From NCBI GenBank assembly GCA_036844615.1, contig DAIUFK010000004.1, forward strand, positions 17,441-81,440: DNA of 64,000 nucleotides. The letters are read 5' to 3'. The notes beneath the pieces are model-generated. The model did no database searches and was not told the origin of the DNA. It worked only from the letters and a program-made list of their open reading frames with translations. Source of the stretch: Palsa-872 sp036844615 (GTDB lineage: Bacteria > Chloroflexota > Dormibacteria > Dormibacterales > Dormibacteraceae). This document shows positions 9,395 through 17,272 of this stretch, piece after piece. The first letter of the stretch is position 1. The number at the start of each line of letters is the position of its first letter. The translations under genes and the position numbers were made by a program.

Positions 9395-10155
9395 TCCGGC
9401 TGGTATGGGGAACGAGCCTCTTCCGGCAGCTCGTACCATCGCATTCGGTCGCCAAGCTGGGCGCGCAACCGCCACGCCAGCGGCTTCGGCTGCGCGTCGA
9501 CAGCCTTCCATATTTCGGCGAGCCTGGACCTGATCAGCTCCCTGTCGACGTCGAGCTCGTCGAGCGTGGCGTTCAGCTTCTCGATGTTCACCTGAAGGGT
9601 CCTGTAAAGGCCCCACTCCTCAGATAGCAACCGTGCGATGTAGCCGGCGTCGATCGCCTCGTCGCTATTCGCTGCCACCGGATGGTCGAGGAGCAGCGCG
9701 GTCAGGTCGACGAGGTCCTTGTGGTTCACCTCGTAGATCTGGAGCTTGCTCAGAAGCAGGTCGGAAGGGCTTGCGCAGGGGCCCTCGTGGTCGAGCCTTC
9801 CACGCATGTCGATCACGTGCGACATCTTGATTGCGTCGATGAACACGTCGACCTGCCTGCCGTTCATGTTGTCGAAGAAGAACAGGCGGTGGTCACCCTG
9901 CATCAGGTTGAAACGCTCGTTCGCCTCATAGCCCAGCGACGGAAAGAACGCGAGGACCGCTTTGCGGTCGCGCTTCGGCATCACGTAATCGAGGTCGCCG
10001 TACTTCCGCTTGAGCGGCGGATGGTGCGCGCTCGGCGAATGGATGTGAATGCCGGCGCCGCCCATCAGCTTGACGCCCACTCGAGCAGCTCTTGCGGCCG
10101 CCGCGATTCGCTCCGCCTCCTCAATGGGATCCTCGAGCGGACTGTTATCCCCCAT
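9391..10155 (-). CDS. Nucleotidyltransferase-like protein of unknown role
   Basis: The 254-residue protein looks like a minimal nucleotidyltransferase: a glycine-containing segment (VKLMGGAGIHIHS), then GDLDYVMP with an Asp-x-Asp pair, and later VDVFIDAI, which could supply the third acidic residue. A mostly helical C-terminal half follows. Similar folds occur in tRNA-modifying enzymes, antibiotic adenylyltransferases and toxin systems, so function cannot be assigned. It is embedded in the catabolic operon: its start overlaps the aldehyde dehydrogenase end by 11 bp and its stop overlaps the next start (ATGA). That coupling suggests a real role in the pathway or its control, which is inference. 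Confidence 0.6.
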   Translation of the reverse strand: MGDNSPLEDPIEEAERIAAAARAARVGVKLMGGAGIHIHSPSAHHPPLKRKYGDLDYVMPKRDRKAVLAFFPSLGYEANERFNLMQGDHRLFFFDNMNGRQVDVFIDAIKMSHVIDMRGRLDHEGPCASPSDLLLSKLQIYEVNHKDLVDLTALLLDHPVAANSDEAIDAGYIARLLSEEWGLYRTLQVNIEKLNATLDELDVDRELIRSRLAEIWKAVDAQPKPLAWRLRAQLGDRMRWYELPEEARSPYQPE

Positions 10156-11611
10156 CGACCTCGATCACGATCGTCTTCAGGTCGGTCATCTGCTCCAGAG
10201 CGAACCGACCGCCGACCCTCCCGATCCCGCTGTGCTTGCCGGCGCGGCCGCCAAACGGAAGGTGGGCCTCCCAGTAGTTGGTCGACTCGTTGACATTCAC
10301 CCAGCCCATCTCCAGGCCGTCGGCGAAGCGCAGGGCGCGTGATAGGTCGCGCGTGTAAACCGCCCCGAGCAGACCGTAGGGCGAATCGTTCGCGAGCTCC
10401 AACGCCTGCTTCTCGTCGTGGAACTTGATGATCGGAGCGATCGGGCCGAAGGTTTCCTCTTTGCTCACGCGCATCGTCGGGACCACGCCGTCAAGGATTG
10501 TGGCGGGGTAGTAGAGCCGCGTCGGAAAGCCGTCCGCCCGCTTGCCGCCGAGCACGAGCTTCGCGCCGCCGGCGATGGCATCAGCCACGTGCTCGTCCAT
10601 CTTGGTCGCCACGCCTTCGTTGTTTAGAGGGCCTAGCGTCGTGTCAGCGGCAAACGGGTCTCCCAGGCGGAGCGCGCGCGCCGCCTCCTCGAGGCGGGCC
10701 ACGAACTCGTCATGGATTGGCTCTTCAACCAGGATGCGCTCGCCTGCAGTGCAGCTCTGGCCGGCGCAGAGGTAGCAGCCGACGATCGCTCCCTCCACCG
10801 CGCGCTCGAGGTTCGCATCGGCAAACACCACCTGCGGGCCGTTGCCGCCCAGCTCAAGCATCACGTGCTTGCCCGCCGCCCTTCGCGCGACAGAGGCGCC
10901 CGTTTCCGTCGAACCGACGAAGCCGACCCCGTCGACGAGCGGGTGTCCCGCGACCTCGTCTCCGACCTCGGCTCCGGGGCCGGTTACCAGGTTGAGCGCG
11001 CCGGCGGGCAGGTCTGCCTCGGCCATGCATTCCATCAGCGCGACCGAGATGACGCTGGTGGAAGATGCAGGTGTCCAAACGACGGTGTTGCCCGCGGCCA
11101 GCGCGGGGGCGATGAGCTCAGCCGCCATCGTGAGCGGCCAGTTCCAGGGAGTGATGATCCCGTAGACCCCACGCGGGTAGTGGCGGGCGAGGACGAGCTT
11201 GCTGGGGCTCGCTGACGGAAGCACGCGGCCCTCGAGGCGCTTCAAGTCCTCGGCAGCGATTCGGAAGTACTCGGCAGCCTCGTCCACCTCGCCAAGGGCT
11301 TCCGCCACCATCGGCTTGCCCTGGTCGAGGGTCAGCAGGTGGCCGAGCTCCTCGCGCCGGCGCTCAATCGCCTCTGCGATCCGGTGCAGCCGTCGCGCCC
11401 GCTCAAAGCCTTTGAGGGCTGCCATCGCTCTTCGTGCGCGGTGGGCCGCCTCGACGGCTCTTTGCGCGTCGGCGCGCGTGCCCTTCGGGACCTGGGCGAT
11501 CGTCTTGCCGGTGGCGGGGCTTATGGCATCGAATGTTTTGCCGCTCTCGGACTCAATCCACTTGCCGTCAACGAACATCTTCTTGACCGAGCTGGCGATG
11601 TCGACGGTCAT
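10145..11611 (-). CDS. NAD(P)-dependent aldehyde dehydrogenase
   Basis: The 488-residue enzyme oxidises an aldehyde to the acid. It has the general base in LELGGNGPQ (E253) and the catalytic thiol in GQSCTAGER (C287), plus PWNWP and FVGSTETG. The cofactor-binding stretch reads VVWTPASS, where most family members have a lysine (KPSE/KPAE), so cofactor contacts may differ. It is preceded by an iron alcohol dehydrogenase with an ATGA overlap (11608-11611); the two would convert an alcohol to an acid in sequence. A choline-to-betaine type or C1/C2 alcohol oxidation would fit the demethylation genes downstream, but the substrate is inferred only. Confidence 0.9.
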   Translation of the reverse strand: MTVDIASSVKKMFVDGKWIESESGKTFDAISPATGKTIAQVPKGTRADAQRAVEAAHRARRAMAALKGFERARRLHRIAEAIERRREELGHLLTLDQGKPMVAEALGEVDEAAEYFRIAAEDLKRLEGRVLPSASPSKLVLARHYPRGVYGIITPWNWPLTMAAELIAPALAAGNTVVWTPASSTSVISVALMECMAEADLPAGALNLVTGPGAEVGDEVAGHPLVDGVGFVGSTETGASVARRAAGKHVMLELGGNGPQVVFADANLERAVEGAIVGCYLCAGQSCTAGERILVEEPIHDEFVARLEEAARALRLGDPFAADTTLGPLNNEGVATKMDEHVADAIAGGAKLVLGGKRADGFPTRLYYPATILDGVVPTMRVSKEETFGPIAPIIKFHDEKQALELANDSPYGLLGAVYTRDLSRALRFADGLEMGWVNVNESTNYWEAHLPFGGRAGKHSGIGRVGGRFALEQMTDLKTIVIEVDGG

Positions 11612-12810
11612 TTGGTCTTCTCCATGGCCTTGCGCCTGGACCCCAGCTCGAAGGCCTGAGCGTAGATGCGCCTGTATGCGGCGGCATCGACGTCGCGGGG
11701 GTTGCCGATCGTCTGCGGGTCGGCCTGCGCCTTGTCGGCGAGCATCGGAATCTCGTCCTCGGCGAACCCGAGCTCCTGCATGCTCGGGATCTCAACGTCG
11801 ACGGTCAGCTGGTGGACATACTCCACCGCCATCTCCGCCGCGCGCCACACCGCGACGCCGTGCACGTTGAGACCGAAGGCGGCAGCCATCCTGGCGAACC
11901 GCTCAGGTTCGCCTGCGTGGTTGTACTCCATCACCGGGCCGAGCAGGCGCGCCGTAAGAGCGCCATGCGGAGCGTCGTGGACGCCGCCCGCTGTCTGGCT
12001 CATCGCGTGAGCGGCGCCGGCGGAATCAGTGCCGTACGCGAGGCCTCCGAGCATCGCTGCCGCGCTCATGTAGTAGCGCGCTTGCAGGTTGTCGCGCTGG
12101 GAGAAGGCGACCCTGAGATACCTGGCGACGTACTCCATCGAAAGGAGCGCCACAGCATCGGTGAAGGGTTGGTGGTAGACCATCGTGAAGCACTCGACTG
12201 CGTGTGCAAGCGCGTCCATGCCCGTTCCGGCGGTGACTCCGGCGGGCAATCTGACGCTGAGCTCGGGGTCGATCACCGCGACCCAGGCTGCGATGTTCGG
12301 CGTGCCGCCGACGTTGAACTTGATCTTGCGCTTGGGGTCGGTGATCACCGCCCACAGCGTCACCTCGCTCCCGGTGCCGGCGGTCGTCGGCACCGCGATC
12401 ATCGGCGGGATGCGTGACTTGATAGGGCTGTGGCCCCACTCGTAGTCGAGGATGCTGCCATCGTGCGCCACGACGACGCCGATGCCTTTGGCGGTGTCCA
12501 TCGAGCTGCCGCCCCCGATCGCGACGAGGCCGTCACAGCCCTGCGTGCGATATTCCGCGGCGCCTGCATCGACAAGGTCGACGCCGGGGTTCGCCTTGAC
12601 GCGGTCGAACACGACTGGCTCGCAGTCGGAGCCGCGCAGGGCTTCCAGGGCGGTGTCAAGCAGGCCTGCCGCTTTCACGCCTGGGTCGGTGACGAGCAGC
12701 GGCCTGCGCATGCCGAGCAAGACGGCCTCGTTGCCAAGCTCGCGAATGGCGCCAAGACGTTGGACAAGGCGCGTTGGACTCTGATAGGTGCGAAGTGTGT
12801 GTTCCAGCAT
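11608..12810 (-). CDS. Iron-containing alcohol dehydrogenase
   Basis: The 400-residue protein belongs to the group III (Fe-ADH) family. Nucleotide-binding GGGSSMDTAKGIG lies near residue 100, followed by PTTAGTGSEVT. The metal site is visible as the family histidine string in SAGAAHAMSQTAGGVHDAPHG. It is the first gene of the overlapping minus-strand operon that runs to etfD, with a hairpin just upstream. The usual reaction is reversible NAD(P)-linked oxidation of an alcohol to an aldehyde, which the next gene would oxidise further. Substrate is not deducible; choline-like, methanol-like or short diols are possible. Confidence 0.92.
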   Translation of the reverse strand: MLEHTLRTYQSPTRLVQRLGAIRELGNEAVLLGMRRPLLVTDPGVKAAGLLDTALEALRGSDCEPVVFDRVKANPGVDLVDAGAAEYRTQGCDGLVAIGGGSSMDTAKGIGVVVAHDGSILDYEWGHSPIKSRIPPMIAVPTTAGTGSEVTLWAVITDPKRKIKFNVGGTPNIAAWVAVIDPELSVRLPAGVTAGTGMDALAHAVECFTMVYHQPFTDAVALLSMEYVARYLRVAFSQRDNLQARYYMSAAAMLGGLAYGTDSAGAAHAMSQTAGGVHDAPHGALTARLLGPVMEYNHAGEPERFARMAAAFGLNVHGVAVWRAAEMAVEYVHQLTVDVEIPSMQELGFAEDEIPMLADKAQADPQTIGNPRDVDAAAYRRIYAQAFELGSRRKAMEKTK

Positions 12811-12828
12811 TGATCTAGTGAGAGATAG

Positions 12829-12854
12829 GGCCGCCGGACCGAAGTCCGGCGGCC
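12829..12854 (-). terminator. GC-rich hairpin with UUCG tetraloop between permease and alcohol dehydrogenase
   Basis: Eleven bases pair perfectly (GGCCGCCGGAC with GTCCGGCGGCC). Read on the minus strand the loop is TTCG closed by C-G, an extra-stable tetraloop. No long T tract follows (ctatctctc), so it may be a weak terminator, an mRNA-stability element, or part of the ADH leader rather than a classical terminator. Confidence 0.5.
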
Positions 12855-12863
12855 TCCACGCTG

Positions 12864-14525
12864 CTATTCAACCGGAATCTCGTGATGGATACGAGAAAGG
12901 TCGATTCCCTGGCGCTTCCGCACGACGCGTGCCACGACGTAGATGACGATCGCGAGTACGTACGTCCCGACGAAGTAGTAGAGAGAGTTCAATGTCTTCG
13001 AGAAAGTGGTGCCATACAGGTTGTCCGGGTTGAAAGACCACTGCCAGAGCATGAAGAGCAAGAACGCGCCAGTGATCACCCCGACGACGGTGATGGTCGG
13101 AATACCGGCGATTTTCCAGCTGGCGATCGGCGATGCGTCATAGAGGTCCTTGCGCCTCCAGGGCAGGATGATCGCGGCCACCGTTGTGGCGAAGAACGTC
13201 AGCGCAAGCACGGCGGTGGCGTCCAGGAATACAGCCTGGAAGTCCGGCTTATAGGCCCAGATTGCGCTGATGACGATGGATGGCACGATCATCAGAACCA
13301 GAGAGCCGTAAGGCACGCGCCGTTTGGCTGAGATGTTGGCCGCCCAAGACGGCAGCACGCGGTCGAAGGCGGCGGCGAATATGACGCGGGTCGATGAGAG
13401 GAACAACGTTCCGGCCCAGCCGAAGAACCACAGGCCCATGACGATGATGAGCACGGCCTGGAATATGTGGTTGTCGACGAGCCAGCCGGCAAACATCACG
13501 GGGTACGGCCAGGTTCCGACCGGCGGCGCGTCGCCGCCATAGAACAAATTGTTGTACCAGGCCGCGTTCGCGGCGTTGTAGAACTGCCAGCCCATCGTTT
13601 TCACGATGAGAAGTAGAACCAGCGCCACCATGGCGATGGTCACCCACAGGCCCCAGAACATGCTCCAGAACGGCTTGCGGATGTCCTTGGCTCCACGAAC
13701 CTCGCCATAGAGCGTCGCGCCCCAGTTGGGCCACAGCAGGTAGAAGGCAAGGAAGGGGAGCACGAGGAAGATCGGTCCGAGCTGGAACGTGCCGAAGTCG
13801 TGCGGCGTGTAGCCGGCCGTGGCACCCAGGTCGATAGTCTTCTGATAGGAGTCTCCCGACGCCCCGAAGAGGGAAGTCGCCTCGCGGTTGAAGGCGGCCT
13901 GGAAGTCGCTCTGGCTGTGGATTAGCAAGAGCCCTGCCACGACCACCAGCCCGGCAATGCCGATCCAGAAGCAGATCTTCTGGATTCGCGCGTACGCCTC
14001 CATTCCAAGCGTGACCACCACGCTCACAAAGGCGAGGACGATCAGGCAGGTCACGAAGACGCCGGTCTTGGTGTTGAGATTTGTGGCCAGGTCTTTCAAG
14101 CCCAACGTGAAGGCAAGAGGTTGGAAGAACTGGACGTTAAGAATGTTGGCGTAGATCGGCGCCCAGAGGAACAACGTGAACCACCACCCGGTGATCGAGA
14201 GGACGAAACCAAGCCCGCCTCCGAGGATGCGGCTCTGCCACGCATAGTCGCCGCCGGTCCGCGGCATCACGCTGACCAACATGGCGTAAGTGATCACGAG
14301 GAACGTCGTCAAAACGCCGAAAACAACAATTGCGGCCAGCAGCTGCCCGTCGGGGACCCAGTACACGAACGACATTCCGTACAGGCCGAGCGTGATCAGG
14401 TTCACCGACCAGAACGAGTAGATGAAAGCGTCGAATGTCGACCAGGCTTTGACGAGCCCTGTCGCATTCCTCAGAAACAGTCCCGGCCGTGCCGGCGCCG
14501 GGCCGCCCATCGTCGATTCAGCCAT
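12864..14525 (-). CDS. APC-superfamily amino acid/amine permease
   Basis: The 553-residue protein is an integral membrane carrier with about 12 hydrophobic helices. The first helices (AFIYSFWSVNLITLGLYGMS) and PRTGGDYAWQSRILGG resemble the APC signature around helices 1-3. The minus-strand frame is open far upstream, but ATG 14525 has a good Shine-Dalgarno (ggggaggaag) and the upstream residues look non-natural, so this start is preferred. It lies between a metallophosphoesterase and the alcohol/aldehyde dehydrogenase operon and probably imports the amine or amino acid that the island degrades. Specificity cannot be read from sequence. Confidence 0.85.
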   Translation of the reverse strand: MAESTMGGPAPARPGLFLRNATGLVKAWSTFDAFIYSFWSVNLITLGLYGMSFVYWVPDGQLLAAIVVFGVLTTFLVITYAMLVSVMPRTGGDYAWQSRILGGGLGFVLSITGWWFTLFLWAPIYANILNVQFFQPLAFTLGLKDLATNLNTKTGVFVTCLIVLAFVSVVVTLGMEAYARIQKICFWIGIAGLVVVAGLLLIHSQSDFQAAFNREATSLFGASGDSYQKTIDLGATAGYTPHDFGTFQLGPIFLVLPFLAFYLLWPNWGATLYGEVRGAKDIRKPFWSMFWGLWVTIAMVALVLLLIVKTMGWQFYNAANAAWYNNLFYGGDAPPVGTWPYPVMFAGWLVDNHIFQAVLIIVMGLWFFGWAGTLFLSSTRVIFAAAFDRVLPSWAANISAKRRVPYGSLVLMIVPSIVISAIWAYKPDFQAVFLDATAVLALTFFATTVAAIILPWRRKDLYDASPIASWKIAGIPTITVVGVITGAFLLFMLWQWSFNPDNLYGTTFSKTLNSLYYFVGTYVLAIVIYVVARVVRKRQGIDLSRIHHEIPVE

Positions 14526-14547
14526 CTGCTTGCTTCCTCCCCTACTT

Positions 14548-15483
14548 TTATCCGTTGACCAGCTGGTAGCTCTTGATGCCTTTCTTGGGATCGAGCTGGA
14601 TGATCGCTCCCATGAGCATTCCCTCCTCGTATGAGCTGCCTGGATTGATCGAGAGCGTCTTGCCGATCTTGATAGCGCCCTTGCTCTCGTGTATGTGCCC
14701 ATGCAGGGAAAGCAGGGGCTGGTGCCTTTCGATCGACGCTCGGACTGCTGTCGAGCCGACAGGCCGGAGCGCGCGGCCGCCGTGGAGCAGCTTGAGGTCG
14801 GCGTCGATGGCCGGCGCCTCGTCAAGGCCTGACTTGTATGGCGGGCAGTGCAGGTTGAAGATCGCGCGCGAGGGGTCCGTGATCTGCTTCGCCATCGACT
14901 CGATGCGCTCGCCGAGCTTTTCCTCGGTCTCTTCGCGGTGCGTGTTCCAAGGCGTGTGGTTGGACCAGCCGGTGGAGATCATCGAGAAGCCGTCGATCTC
15001 CAGCAGCTCTCCCTCGCCGAGCTGGACCATGTCCGATTTCCGGATGACGTCATCCACCTCCATCTCGTCGTCGTTGCCCGGGCACACGAAGACGCGTACA
15101 CCTGACCCGTCGAGCTTTTCCTTGGCCATGTCCATCCAGCGCTGGACGCCGTCCAGCATCACCTGCTGGAAGGTGTGCGTCCTGGTGTTTGCGTCCCCGT
15201 CCAGCTGGGCGAGGCGCTCGGGCGTGACCCGAAGCGGGTAATAGCCCTTGCGGCGGATCTGCGCCTCGACGTCGCCCACCTCAGCGTGCCCGACCGTCTG
15301 GGTCTGGCCCGCCATCGAGAGCGTGAAGTGCCCATCCTCCTCGACGATTGGGACAATCGCCTTGCCCGTCATGTCTCCGCCGCAGATGAGGACCTCAGCC
15401 TCGTAGAACTTGGCGGCGTTGAGGAATTTGCGCCAGCACATCTCAGAGCCGTGGAGGTCGGTGGCGAAAAAGATCCTCGGCAT
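14548..15483 (-). CDS. Calcineurin-like metallophosphoesterase
   Basis: The 311-residue cytosolic protein has the full set of dinuclear-metal motifs: ATDLHGS (D-x-H) at about residues 7-13, CGGDMTGK (GD), VCPGNDD (GN-D/H), and SLHGHIHESKG (GHxH) near residue 260. It begins 3 bp after the gntR stop and is followed closely by the permease, so it belongs to the same transcription unit. Substrates in this superfamily include phosphoesters, cyclic nucleotides and phospholipids; in this context removal of phosphate from a phospho-amine is one idea, paired with the kinase upstream, but nothing in the sequence proves it. Confidence 0.85.
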   Translation of the reverse strand: MPRIFFATDLHGSEMCWRKFLNAAKFYEAEVLICGGDMTGKAIVPIVEEDGHFTLSMAGQTQTVGHAEVGDVEAQIRRKGYYPLRVTPERLAQLDGDANTRTHTFQQVMLDGVQRWMDMAKEKLDGSGVRVFVCPGNDDEMEVDDVIRKSDMVQLGEGELLEIDGFSMISTGWSNHTPWNTHREETEEKLGERIESMAKQITDPSRAIFNLHCPPYKSGLDEAPAIDADLKLLHGGRALRPVGSTAVRASIERHQPLLSLHGHIHESKGAIKIGKTLSINPGSSYEEGMLMGAIIQLDPKKGIKSYQLVNG

Positions 15484-15486
15484 GTG

Positions 15487-16212
15487 CTATCGCTCCACGA
15501 GAACCTTGCGGATCTCGCGCTCGAAGCCTGCAACGTGGCGTCGCATGATGTCCTCGGCCCGCGATCCGTCGCCGGCCAGCACCGCGCGCAGCAGCTCGAC
15601 GTGCTCGACGACCGCCTCGCGCAAACGCACCTCGTGGTCGAGGACGAGGTACCAGAGCCGCAGGCTCAGGTTCAGGTATCGCTCGAGCGTGCTCTCCAGG
15701 AAGGAGTTCCGAGCTGCCCTGTAGATCTGGCGATGGATCCGTTGGTCGAGGCGCATGAGCTCACGCTGGTCGGTCGCTCCACCTGCTTCGAGGACGTCGA
15801 GAAGCTCCTGGATCCCAGCACGGTCGGACGCCGCGATTCGCTCCGCCGCGAGCCTCGCCGCATGGGACTCGAGCACCACTCTGACCTCGGTGATGCGAGC
15901 CAGGTCGGTGATGTTCACGTCGGTCACGAAAGTTCCCCGATGAGGAATCGACTTGACGAGGTTCTCCAGTGCGAGGCGCTGAAGAGCCTCCCTGATCGGC
16001 GTGCGTCCGATTTCGAGCTCCTCGCGCAAGCGGGCCTCTTCGACCACCGACCCTGGCGGCATGTCGAGGCTCACGATCCTGTCCCTGATGCGGAGGTATG
16101 CCGTTTCGCTCTGAGACCTGGCGCCCTCAGCGGATTCGACTACCGCTACGGTCGGCGCCTCCTCGAGGCGTGTCGTTTCCACGCGCCGTTCCTGCCGAAC
16201 CTCGGAAGCCAA
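15487..16212 (-). CDS. GntR-family transcriptional regulator (FadR/FCD type)
   Basis: The roughly 241-residue protein has an N-terminal winged helix (AYLRIRDRIVSLDMPPGSVV then EARLREELEIGRTPIREALQ) and a C-terminal helical FCD ligand domain (RVVLESHAARLAAERI, RLDQRIHRQIYRAARN). FCD proteins bind small organic acids and usually control neighbouring catabolic operons. The start is uncertain: a TTG at 16212 follows GGAGGAGCGGAGGGG, while a GTG at 16182 is 30 bases downstream. An AT-rich, imperfect dyad (ATAT, 7 bases, ATAT) lies upstream near 16247-16262 and could be part of its promoter or operator. It likely regulates the amine catabolism genes on both sides. Confidence 0.85.
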   Translation of the reverse strand: MASEVRQERRVETTRLEEAPTVAVVESAEGARSQSETAYLRIRDRIVSLDMPPGSVVEEARLREELEIGRTPIREALQRLALENLVKSIPHRGTFVTDVNITDLARITEVRVVLESHAARLAAERIAASDRAGIQELLDVLEAGGATDQRELMRLDQRIHRQIYRAARNSFLESTLERYLNLSLRLWYLVLDHEVRLREAVVEHVELLRAVLAGDGSRAEDIMRRHVAGFEREIRKVLVER

Positions 16213-16279
16213 CCCCTCCGCTCCTCCCGTGGTCTCGCCCGACCAATATGCGGACGATATACCGGGGAACCCTAGCACA

Positions 16280-16326
16280 GGTTCGGCGCAGCCGAACCGT
16301 TGACCTCCCCACTCGCTGGGGAGGTC
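16280..16326. repeat. Two adjacent GC-rich hairpins (REP-like) between gntR and the kinase
   Basis: GGTTCGGC (16280-16287) pairs with GCCGAACC (16291-16298) over a GCA loop, and GACCTCCCC (16302-16310) pairs with GGGGAGGTC (16318-16326). More GGCCCGGC-type sequence follows to the kinase stop at 16370. The 157-bp gap between the genes otherwise holds only the gntR leader. The hairpins may separate the two transcription units. Confidence 0.6.
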
Positions 16327-16369
16327 GGCCCGGCGGGTAGGCCCGGCCGGAAGGGGCCCGGGAGGGTCG

Positions 16370-17272
16370 TCAAACGACTGCTTGCCTGACCCACCCCTCA
16401 AGCTGGTCCGACTCGAGCACCTCGAGGGCGCGCTTCCAACGCGTCGTGTAGTAGTCCTTGAAATCGAAGTCGACCGCCGAGATCTTGGCCTGGATGGCAC
16501 CCCAGAGGGTCCACCCGACATCTGACATCAACGCGAAAAGGTTCATCCGGGCAAGCTGCCCCGCATCTTCGCTGCCGAAATAGGCTGCGCAAAGGGAGGC
16601 GCGCAACACCTGGTCGAACTGAGCCTCCTGCGCCGTATTGCCGAGGTCGAAACATGGGTCGTTGTTGCCGCTCAGCTCGTAATCGACGATTCGCAAAGCG
16701 GTGCCGTCGTCGATGAAGTTCTCACAAAGAAGGTCGTTGTGGCACGGCACCGAAGGAAGCGCGTTCGCGGCGACCGCCTCCTCGATACGGCCAACCGCCG
16801 GCAGCCAGTCGCGATAGCGATCGGGGATGGTGACCCCATGCTCTTCGACGATTGCAAGGTATTGCTCGATCAGCCGAAACATGTTGAAGTCCTTGAGGAA
16901 CCGGGGCGAGTCGTGGAGGCGGTGAAACGACGCCGCGATCCGCCCCGCCATCGCCGTCGATTGGAGCGAGCCGGCGGACATCGTCTTCCCTGGGATGAAC
17001 TCCAGCACCAGGATGTCGAGCCCCGGAACGTGCTCCAGGACCCGGGGGCCGATCCCCGTGGTCGCCGCAGCTTTCGTGTTGTAGACCTCGTTCTCCCGAT
17101 CGATCGCCAGCAGCTCGGTCGATTGGCCCGGGACGCGCATCACATACCGCTCACCGCCGGCTTCGACGAGGAAGTTCTCGTTCGTCAGCCCCCCTGACAG
17201 CTGGGAGACGTTCACTTCCTTGCCGCGCCAGAGCGAGACCTTGTTCGCGACCTCATCCTGCCGCGTGGTCAC
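16370..17272 (-). CDS. Choline/aminoglycoside-kinase-like phosphotransferase
   Basis: The 300-residue protein has the APH/choline kinase fold: a glycine-rich LSGGLTNENF at about residues 24-33, YVMRVPG with the ATP-binding residue region, then PCHNDLLCENFI with catalytic H-N-D, and IVDYELSGNNDPCFDLGN, the metal-binding D and the choline-kinase-type signature. The GTG start overlaps the stop of the preceding flavoprotein (GTGA, 17269-17272). Among family members, choline or ethanolamine kinases (LicA type) fit the neighbouring N-methyl amine enzymes best. Phosphorylation of an amino alcohol in the cytosol is therefore inferred. Confidence 0.82.
   Translation of the reverse strand: MTTRQDEVANKVSLWRGKEVNVSQLSGGLTNENFLVEAGGERYVMRVPGQSTELLAIDRENEVYNTKAAATTGIGPRVLEHVPGLDILVLEFIPGKTMSAGSLQSTAMAGRIAASFHRLHDSPRFLKDFNMFRLIEQYLAIVEEHGVTIPDRYRDWLPAVGRIEEAVAANALPSVPCHNDLLCENFIDDGTALRIVDYELSGNNDPCFDLGNTAQEAQFDQVLRASLCAAYFGSEDAGQLARMNLFALMSDVGWTLWGAIQAKISAVDFDFKDYYTTRWKRALEVLESDQLEGWVRQAVV

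Noticed and set aside
9395..9616. 74-residue N-terminal extension of the dimethylglycine dehydrogenase-like protein
   Set aside because: It overlaps the nucleotidyltransferase-like gene in another frame, has no family similarity, and an ATG in an ATGA overlap sits just before the FAD motif.
14526..14825. 100-residue extension of the APC permease
   Set aside because: The extension is Arg/Ser-rich shadow sequence of the metallophosphoesterase; ATG 14525 has a good Shine-Dalgarno.
16247..16262. ATAT-N7-ATAT as a GntR operator
   Set aside because: ATAT is self-complementary and short, so the dyad is weak; kept only as a remark in the gntR entry.
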